This document shows, piece by piece, positions 1 through 5,053 of a stretch of 5,053 nt of DNA. Source of the stretch: an uncultured Clostridia bacterium (GTDB lineage Bacteria; Bacillota; Clostridia; Christensenellales; Borkfalkiaceae); the NCBI GenBank assembly GCA_934230055.1, contig CAKQEE010000099.1, positions 1 to 5,053 on the forward strand, in the 5' to 3' direction. Every line of letters starts with the position of its first letter. The stretch's first letter is position 1. The translations under genes were made by a program, and so were the position numbers. The notes beneath the pieces were generated by a model. The model saw only the letters and a list, made by a program, of their open reading frames with translations, had not been told where the DNA came from and made no database searches.

Positions 1-253
1 CGTTCAAGGTTACTTCCACTTTTCCGCTACCCGCCGTTTTGGGATCGCCGTAGTTCATTATAACGTAAGCGTCGTTTCCGCTCGCGTCCTCGAACACGCC
101 GGTAAGACAATCTACGTTTCCGCCGATACCCGCGATACCCTTATAAGAGGAAAGCTTGCTGCTTTCTATCTGTTTGAATTGTTTGTTAGAAGATTCCCAG
201 AAATATTTTTTGTAGTCGTGCGTCATAACGCCTTTCCACTTGAAACCCGTAAG
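1..253 (-). other. Domain: start of a C-terminal beta-rich domain, cut by the window edge (residues 1601-1684)
   Basis: After the last barrel helix (TVNNEVHAFESALTGFKWKG, 1589-1608), residues 1609-1684 are strand-rich and include YKGIAGIGGNVDCLTGVFED (1637-1656) and AYVIMNYGD (1662-1670). They end in KVEVTL at the window edge. Glycosidase barrels of this style are often followed by a small beta-sandwich with a 'lvGvFe...g..yvivNy' pattern, which this matches by eye. It is incomplete here; at least its last strands and anything downstream, such as an anchor or further modules, lie beyond position 1. Confidence 0.45.
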
Positions 254-3200
254 CGCGCTTTCAAAGGCGTGTACTTCGTTGTTTACGGTTTTAGCCCAGC
301 CGTAAACGTCCGTGGTTTCACCGGTATAGAAATCTATCAATCCGCTCTGCTTATCCGTTTCTGAAGCGGAGGAAGGCGCATAACAATAATACGTAAACTC
401 CGTGGAACCGAAACAAAGGGCGGAATATACCTGAAAACGAATATCGTTTACGGAGGATATCGCCCTGTTGTCGTGTCCACTTTCGTTTTGCGAAAGCGCA
501 TAAACGTAAGTGCGAAGAGCTATATCCGCGACATTCGCGTCGTTATAACTTTTCACTCTCGAAGCAACCTGCATAAGATTTGAAAGATGATATTCGCTTA
601 TCGAATAACTTTTCCCGTTTACGTCAAGCACGTAATCGTCGAAAGACGCATACCCTAACAACCCCGCAAGATTATCGAAATAATAATCGAGATATGCGGT
701 ATATTTCGCGTTCGTCGCGCCGCCCGGAAGAAGGTTTACGTAAGGCTCGCCGTTCGGATATAACGCAAGATACGCTTCCGCCGCGGCTTTAACTTTTTCA
801 AGAGCTTCAGTGCTGTCCGCGGAAGGTTCGTCCTGCAAAAAATTGCCCGCATACGCGCCCTTACCCGTATAACCGTTGTTTTCAAAGAAAAGTCCTACGA
901 GCGTTTCGTAATCTTCTTTGTCGAACGCGGAATTAGTTATCATTTCAAAAAAAAGGTTGTTCAGAACATAATATTTAATTCCGTATCTTTCCGCTACGTC
1001 AAGCGCTTTGAGCGCGTCCGTTTCACAGTCTGCGTTTACGAGCGCGACTGCGGCTTTAACGTCTTCTATCGTAGCGGCACCGGCTTTATATCTCGTCCAT
1101 ACGTCTATAAAGTTTTGTTTATGTCCGGAACGCCCCTCGTATAGCGCAAGAGCTTTGGTAAACCCCGCTTCCGCCATAAGTCTGTATTGCGCGGGCGTAA
1201 GAAGTTCGGGATTGTTTATGGTTGCCGCCCAGTTTTCAACCGTGGGCGGCGCATATGCCGTAAAATTTATTTTTTTATCCGAAGAATAGTAAGGCACGTT
1301 TACGCCGTCTATTTCTTCATAATCGGAAAACTTACGCGTTTTGAGCGATATATTAGTGAAGTCCACCGAGCCGCTGCCGAATAAATCGGCAACTTTAAGA
1401 GATTTAAGATTATCTACCGTACCCATAACCACGTTGGCACCGCCGTTATTTACTACGAGCTTGCCTTTTTTGGTAAGATAAACGGAGAGTTTTGCGCTCG
1501 CCGCGGAATCTATCGTTTTAACGAGAACGCTTTTCCCGCCGCTCACTTTGTAGAAAGATACGGCGTTGCTTGTGACAAGCAGGAAATCCGCGCTTTGAGT
1601 CGAAGCGTTTTCACCGAGAATAACGGCAAACTTTTTATCTCCCGTGATTTCGTAAGCGATGCTGCCGAACAACACGTTCTGATTGTCGCCGAGACCTTCC
1701 GTAACGAAATCCGCGCCGTAAAAATAGTTTCCGAGATCGTTTATAAGGCTTCCGACGTTGCCGCCTTCGAGTGCGGAAACTATGTCCGTTCCGATTTCCT
1801 CAACGGAAAGCTCTCTCTGTGCGGAGCTTCCTTTTTCAAAAAGTCCCGCGGTCGCGCCATCCGTAAAGTCTTCCGTATAAATTCCGCTTGCCGTAGCAAT
1901 TCTGAAATTATCGAAAAGCAAAATATTCTTATCGGGCAACTTTCCGCTCGGCTCGAAACACAGGTATACGTAATTGCCGTCCGTTGCAGACAGAACGTTT
2001 TCTTTCGTGCCGAGTTCGATATAGCTTTCGCTACCGAGTTCCGCATAGGAGTAGACGGCGGAAGTTCCGTTTATCGCTATTTTATAGGAATACCATTTTC
2101 CGGTCGTCAGTTGAAGACTTTGTTTGAAATCATACGCGCTTAAACCCGTTCCTACGCCTATTCCCCACCAGTCGATATTATAATCGGCGGTAGCCTGCGC
2201 GTCGAAAGTTATTTCGGTTATATTATCGTAAGCGTCTTTGGTTTTGAAAGCGATTCTGTCGTCTCCGCCGACGGCAAGACCGTTTACCGCAAGGACTTTG
2301 TTAGTTACCGTGCTTGTGCTTGCGCCTATGACGAGCGCGGAACTGCCTGTTTCAAACTTGAATTCGCCCGCGGATTTGCTTGCGGTAAGATATTTGCTTG
2401 TTCCGTCGTTAAAATCGTCCGTATAAGCGTTCGCGGCGGTTTTTATAACGAAGTTATCGAATTCGTAAATATCGGTCGCATTATAATTGCCGTCGCCCGG
2501 ATTATAACACACGAAGAAATATTTCGCGCCGCTCGGAACGGTAAAAGTTTTTTTGCTATCTCCGAAGTCCTCGCCCGTTTTTGCGTAATAAACGTTTGCG
2601 CTCGTTCCGCTTACGATTATTTTATACGAATACCACTCGCCTTTTTCTACGGCGTCGATAGCGAGAGAAAATCCGTTATCAATCCAAGCGTACGCGTCGC
2701 CTACGGAGTTTGCCAAAGCAAAACCCTGCCATTTGCCGGCGTTGCTCAACGTGGAAGGAACTTTCATATCAAAAGTTATTTCCGTAACGTTTTCGTAAGC
2801 CGCGCTTGTAGCAAGAGCTATTTTATTGCCGTCGCCGCCGACCATAGTAAGCGGATCTATTTTAAGAACGCCGTTACTATCTTCCTTTTGCACGGAAGAA
2901 CCGAAAATTCTTATGCCTTCGTAAACGTCGTTCGTTCCGTCGAAATCGGCGTAGTCGTAAGTGCGGGTAACGCCGCCCCTCACCGTTGCGTAATAAACGT
3001 CCGTATCTATGGTATCGAATAAGACAGTGCCGTCGCCGCCGAGACCGACGATTTTAAGTCCGGAAACTTCGGTTACGTTTCCGAGTCCCTTATATTCGCC
3101 GTCGTTGAGTTTAACGAGAAGTCTGCCGCTTTTGGTAAGACTGAAATACAAAACGTTTTTGCCTTGCGGCTGGTTAAGCGTAACGCCCGATTTAACGGTG

Positions 3201-5053
3201 TCGTTATAAAAAGATACGCCGTTCTCATTTACGAACAGATAGTCGGGAGAAGCCGAGGTCCCGCCTAAAACTATCGCGAATTCTTTGTTTCCGCTTACGG
3301 TATAGGAAACGGAACCTTCGAGCGCGAGAGTCGATTCCGGAAGATCGGTAAGGTTTACGGTCTTGCCGCAAATGGAAGCGTATCCGCCGTTTTTAAGATA
3401 TTCGGCAATGCCGCCGCCGGCAAGCAAGTTTTCAAACGAATATCTTTCGTCTGCCGCACCCTTTTTAATTTCCGTATTTGTACAATCGAACAATTCTTCC
3501 GCGCTTTCGTAAGTAATACCGTCCGCAACTACTTTGAAATTGCTTATCGTATAACTGCCGGTATTCGCTTGATTCTTCGCTTCGCTGAAAAACGCGAGAT
3601 AGTTGTTCTCGACAGAGGTAAGCGTTTTGGTCGCGGTGTACGCTCTTCCCCCGTCGGAAGAAACACAGTTTATGGAAACTTCCGTTCCGCTTACCGTATA
3701 AGTTACGTGATAGTTATAACCTTTCTGTACCCACGCGTCCAAATAGTAATAATTGTAGGCGGCAAAACTATAAATATCGGCATAAGACGGCAACATAAAG
3801 AAGCCCGCCCAGTCGGGAGCGAAATCGGAAGAATAGAATATATCATATTCAACGCTCGTTATATTGCTGTACGTGTTTTTGGAAACGAGAGGTCTATCGC
3901 CTTTTATCCTTTCGCTTACCACCACCTTTGCTTTTGCAGCAGGCGCGGATTTAATACCGAGGCTGCCTTCCGAAATTTTCTCTGCGACAATATCAGCGTT
4001 ATCTCTTTTGGTAAATACCCCCTCTGCGCTTGCGTCGTTAAAATCGTCCGTATAGGAGATGCCGTTTGCCACTACTTTGAAATCGTCGAAATATATCGGC
4101 GCGGTCATTTCGCCTTTCGCGCCTATAATACCGACGTAATAACTGCCTGCCGTCGTTCCGATGGTCTTTTCCGCGGTTATCGTAGTGCCGTCCGCAAGAA
4201 TTTGCGTTACGTTACATTTGTTGCCGTTTATAACGTATTTGAATTCCGCCCATTCGTTATCGGTTGTGTTTTGAGGAACGCCGAGCATATTAGTGTAAAT
4301 ATCGGCGGAAGCAATATCTCCGAAAACATTTAATCCCCACCAAGAAACCGTGCCGTTTCCGTCCTGCGAAAACCAACCGTCGGTATCGGAATAGCTTCTT
4401 ATTTTGGTTGCGTCTACCTTTGCCTTAAAAGATATTTCGGTAAGGTTTTCAAAAGCCGTAACGGAAACGTAGCTCATTTTACCGGAATCGGCGTCGATGG
4501 TGTTCACGTTAAACGCGAGCGCGTAATTATCTTCCTCATACTCCGCGCTTCCGCCGAAGGACAATTCGCTTGCGGTATAAGCACCCGTTTCCGAAGAATA
4601 ATAAATATATTCTTTTGCGGAAACGTTAAGCTCTGGATCTGCGTTTACGAAACCGCTTAACACGGATATTTCTTCGCTCGTAAGATTTTTATCGTTTTTT
4701 ATAGCCATTTCCGCAACGTAAGAAATGCTTCTCGCGTTGTCGTAATCGGTAAAACTCGCATACTTATAATTCGTTCCGTTCGTTACGAAAGCTATACCTA
4801 TAAAATCTCTCGTAAAATTCTGCCGTAAAATATTTACCAAAGAGAGAGAAAGGTACCATTTGCCGTCCTTTTGATAGGGCGTGCAACTTCCCAAGGCGTA
4901 ATTACCTCTTCCGACGTTCTCGTCGAGAACTTCTATATAGTTGTCGTTAAAAGTAAGAACTTTAAGCCATTCGGCGGGGATTATCGTCATTCCGTAATCG
5001 TAAGAAGCGTCGTAATCGGTAATTTCTGCCGTGAATTTAAGACCGGGGGTAGC
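1..5053 (-). CDS. Giant multidomain LamG-like / glycoside-hydrolase-like protein, partial at both ends
   Basis: One minus-strand frame is open from 5053 to 2 (1,684 codons, one leftover base) without a stop. The translation is a coherent secreted-type protein: rich in Asn, Asp, Gly, Ser, Thr and Tyr, poor in Cys, with no long hydrophobic segment. Domain order is: an N-terminal small domain (1-146), two LamG/concanavalin-like modules (147-513), a second-type module (514-692), two more LamG-like modules (693-1057), another second-type module (1058-1261), a probable TIM-barrel glycosidase-like domain (1262-1600) and the start of a C-terminal beta domain (1601-1684). The barrel and the carbohydrate-binding-like modules suggest glycan binding or breakdown outside the cell; this is inferred, and no substrate can be named. 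Start codon, ribosome binding site, signal peptide, anchor and stop all lie outside the window. Several internal ATG codons exist, but none sits at a domain start in a way that suggests initiation. No frameshift is apparent: the domain pattern runs through unbroken. The gene's existence is near certain; its function is moderately supported. Confidence 0.93.
254..1270 (-). other. Domain: probable (beta/alpha)8 glycoside-hydrolase-like barrel (residues 1262-1600)
   Basis: Strand-like segments alternate with helices as in a TIM barrel: INFTAYAPPT (1262-1271), FTKALALYEG (1298-1307), IKYYVLNNL (1359-1367), GNFLQDEPS (1403-1411), PYVNLLPGG (1437-1445), LLGYASFDDYV (1465-1475), IALRTYVYALSQNE (1511-1524) and TEFTYYCYAP (1551-1560). 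The helix LTPAQYRLMAEAG (1285-1297) is the typical first-helix motif of such enzymes. In clan GH-A glycosidases the acid/base Glu follows strand 4; here Glu1409 of Asp-Glu-Pro sits there. The pattern DEPS, then VNLLP, then RFQVYSALCFG (1539-1549), then FTYYCYAP resembles beta-galactosidase-like barrels seen from memory in gut Bacteroidota and Bacillota. I cannot assign a CAZy family or substrate. The usual Asp-His-Tyr-Pro after strand 6 is absent, and no nucleophile Glu is obvious, although Glu1524 near strand 7 is a candidate. Confidence 0.55.
1271..1882 (-). repeat. Module B2: second-type beta-rich module before the barrel (residues 1058-1261)
   Basis: B2 is the paralogue of B1, with matching strands around 1130-1148, 1156-1168 and 1189-1203, and a closing strand VDFTNISLKTR (1230-1240) that lines up with the A-module ending FDNFVIKT. 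Its opening IYTEDFTDGATAGLFEKG (1058-1075) is a diverged copy of the DDFND linker. The stretch EEIGTDIVSALEGGNVGSLI (1085-1104) replaces the helical segment of B1. The tail KFSDYEEIDGVNVPYYSSDK (1241-1260) connects to the barrel. Function is not known. Confidence 0.55.
1883..2431 (-). repeat. Module A4: LamG/concanavalin-like beta-sandwich (residues 875-1057)
   Basis: It opens with AYTDDFNDGTSKYL (876-889), then VGGDDRIAFKTKDAYDNITE (928-947), DWWGIGVG (961-968), KWYSYKIAINGTSAVYSY (986-1003), YVYLCFEPSG (1028-1037) and the closing strand LLFDNFRIATASG (1045-1057). Its opening motif is encoded by DNA identical over 22 bases to the same motif before A2. The pattern is that of LamG/concanavalin-like sandwiches. 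WWG is shared with A1, while the WYSYKI strand is shared with A3. Confidence 0.63.
2404..2425 (-). repeat. 22-base direct repeat, copy 2 (start of module A4)
   Basis: This is the second copy of the run at 4033-4054, encoding the same YTDDFND motif at residues 877-883. The identity stops abruptly on both sides. Confidence 0.75.
2432..2977 (-). repeat. Module A3: LamG/concanavalin-like beta-sandwich (residues 693-874)
   Basis: It opens with YDYADFDGTNDVYEGI (699-714), a version of the DDFND linker strand. It continues with VGGDGNKIAL (738-747), YENVTEITFDMKV (753-765), KWQGFALA (774-781), EWYSYKIIVSGTSANVYY (806-823) and the closing strand YEFDNFVIKTA (863-873). Most of these have a direct counterpart in A4 (for example YDNITEITFDAQ and KWYSYKIAINGTSAVYSY), so A3 and A4 look like the most recently related pair. 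Role is probably glycan binding or spacing, inferred from the fold type. Confidence 0.63.
2978..3514 (-). repeat. Module B1: second-type beta-rich module (residues 514-692)
   Basis: B1 differs from the A modules and matches B2. Shared segments, B1 then B2, are GSVSYTVSGNKEFAIVLGG (580-598) with GSIAYEITGDKKFAVILGE (1130-1148), DYLFVNENGVSFY (604-616) with DFLLVTSNAVSFY (1156-1168), and LYFSLTKSGRLLVKL (635-649) with LSVYLTKKGKLVVNN (1189-1203). It ends in VLFDTID (677-683), aligned with the A-module closing strand. A predicted helical segment (FENLLAGGGIAEYLKNG, 540-556) precedes the strands. I do not recognise a named family. The length and closing strand suggest a diverged beta-sandwich of the same general architecture, with unknown function. 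Confidence 0.55.
3515..4063 (-). repeat. Module A2: LamG/concanavalin-like beta-sandwich (residues 331-513)
   Basis: It opens with the linker-strand motif SYTDDFNDAS (333-342), which recurs before A4 and, altered, before B2. Further motifs are NITSVEYDIFYSSDF (397-411), DWAGFFML (414-421) in the place of WWG, YHVTYTVSGTEVSI (448-461) and the closing strand YTISNFKVVADG (501-512). The sandwich pattern matches A1 with a shift of 181 residues at the final strand. An aromatic cluster at 428-441 (Y428, F430, Y433, Y435, Y436, Y437, W441) is unusually dense and could be a carbohydrate-stacking platform, although that is inference only. It is the most diverged of the four A modules. Confidence 0.58.
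4033..4054 (-). repeat. 22-base direct repeat, copy 1 (start of module A2)
   Basis: Positions 4033-4054 are identical to 2404-2425, in the same orientation and reading frame, and encode the YTDDFND linker-strand motif. The spacing is 1,629 bases, exactly 543 codons. The surrounding DNA is not alike, so this is a conserved coding motif or a remnant of module duplication rather than a mobile-element repeat. Confidence 0.75.
4064..4615 (-). repeat. Module A1: LamG/concanavalin-like beta-sandwich (residues 147-330)
   Basis: Residues 147-330 carry the pattern shared by the LamG-like modules of this protein: a central strand FENLTEISFKAKV (201-213), a WWG motif (238-240), a strand EWAEFKYVINGNKCNV (267-282) and the closing strand IYFDDFKVVANG (320-331). 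In LamG/laminin-G-type folds such strands build a jelly-roll sandwich that often binds glycans or spaces domains. A distinctive insert rich in Asp and Gly (residues 223-235, including DTDGW and QDGNG) precedes WWG and might be a metal-binding or surface loop; this is a guess. Its closest partner in the protein by eye is A4, which shares WWG. Confidence 0.62.
4616..5053 (-). other. Domain: N-terminal small domain of clostridial surface-protein type (residues 1-146)
   Basis: The visible protein begins with the motif GLKFTAEI (residues 4-11), then YGMTIIPAEWL (20-30), a beta-rich stretch with WYLSLSLVNI (66-75) and FTRDFIGIAFV (80-90), and ends in a helix ARSISYVAEMAI (107-118). This order (a Gly-hydrophobic-Lys/Arg-Phe opening strand, a Tyr-Gly-Met strand with a following Pro, a 'reft..yv' strand and an 'rSi..VA' helix) recurs from memory in large Bacillota surface proteins next to LamG and Ig-like domains. 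I do not know an assigned function, and none should be read into it. The first few residues of the domain may lie beyond 5053. A charged segment with KNDKNLTSEEISVLSGF (119-135) links it to the first sandwich module. Confidence 0.5.

Noticed and set aside
179..364. Plus-strand open frame of 61 codons
   Set aside because: Antisense shadow ending opposite the Ser TCA codon of residue 1564, inside the barrel domain.
1187..1384. Plus-strand open frame of 65 codons
   Set aside because: Antisense shadow in the same register, ending opposite Leu TTA of residue 1224.
1780..2046. Minus-strand open frame of 88 codons
   Set aside because: It overlaps the long gene on the same strand in another frame, has atypical composition and no recognisable motif. 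The long frame continues unbroken through it with matching module motifs.
1595..2143. Plus-strand open frame of 182 codons
   Set aside because: Same antisense register; it ends opposite the Leu TTA codon of residue 971. It is a shadow of modules A4 and B2.
3528..4083. 13-base repeat at 3528-3540 and 4071-4083 as a possible regulatory or mobile-element repeat
   Set aside because: Both copies encode the conserved FKVV closing strand of modules A1 and A2, exactly 181 codons apart, so protein-level conservation explains them.
3569..4333. Plus-strand open frame of 254 codons
   Set aside because: It is codon-for-codon antisense to the long minus-strand gene. In that register stops arise only opposite TTA, CTA or TCA, which this gene rarely uses; its stop at 4331-4333 is opposite a Leu TTA codon (residue 241). 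The translation has no domain-like pattern.
1..5053. Possible stop-codon reassignment (TGA or TAG read as an amino acid)
   Set aside because: The long frame contains no TGA, TAG or TAA, and Trp is encoded by TGG throughout, so the standard code suffices.

Overview
The window lies entirely inside one very long gene on the minus strand. Reading down from position 5053, one frame stays open for 1,684 codons to position 2, with no stop and no convincing start or end. The visible protein is therefore an internal piece; its N-terminus lies beyond 5053 and its C-terminus beyond 1. There is no intergenic space, and I see no RNA gene, promoter, terminator, mobile element or CRISPR array. Residue numbers below count from the codon at 5051-5053.

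Layout in protein order: (a) residues 1-146, a small domain with motifs GLKFTAEI, YGMTIIPAEWL and ARSISYVAEMAI, a type seen in large clostridial surface proteins; (b) residues 147-1261, six tandem modules of about 176-186 residues, four resembling LamG/concanavalin-like beta-sandwiches (A1-A4) and two of a second kind (B1, B2), in the order A1-A2-B1-A3-A4-B2; (c) residues 1262-1600, a probable (beta/alpha)8 glycoside-hydrolase-like barrel with an Asp-Glu-Pro motif where clan GH-A enzymes carry their acid/base Glu; (d) residues 1601-1684, the start of a C-terminal beta-rich domain, cut by the window edge.

The most economical reading is a secreted or cell-surface carbohydrate-active protein in which repeated beta-sandwiches bind glycans or act as spacers and the barrel acts on a sugar polymer. 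No signal peptide or wall anchor can be seen because both termini are missing.

Organism: codon use favours GCG, ACG, GAC, AAC, TAC, CTT, ATA and AGA, with few TTA, CTA or TCA. Together with the domain style this suggests an uncultured gut Clostridia (Bacillota) member using the standard code (no in-frame TGA or TAG). This is inference from style, with low confidence on lineage.
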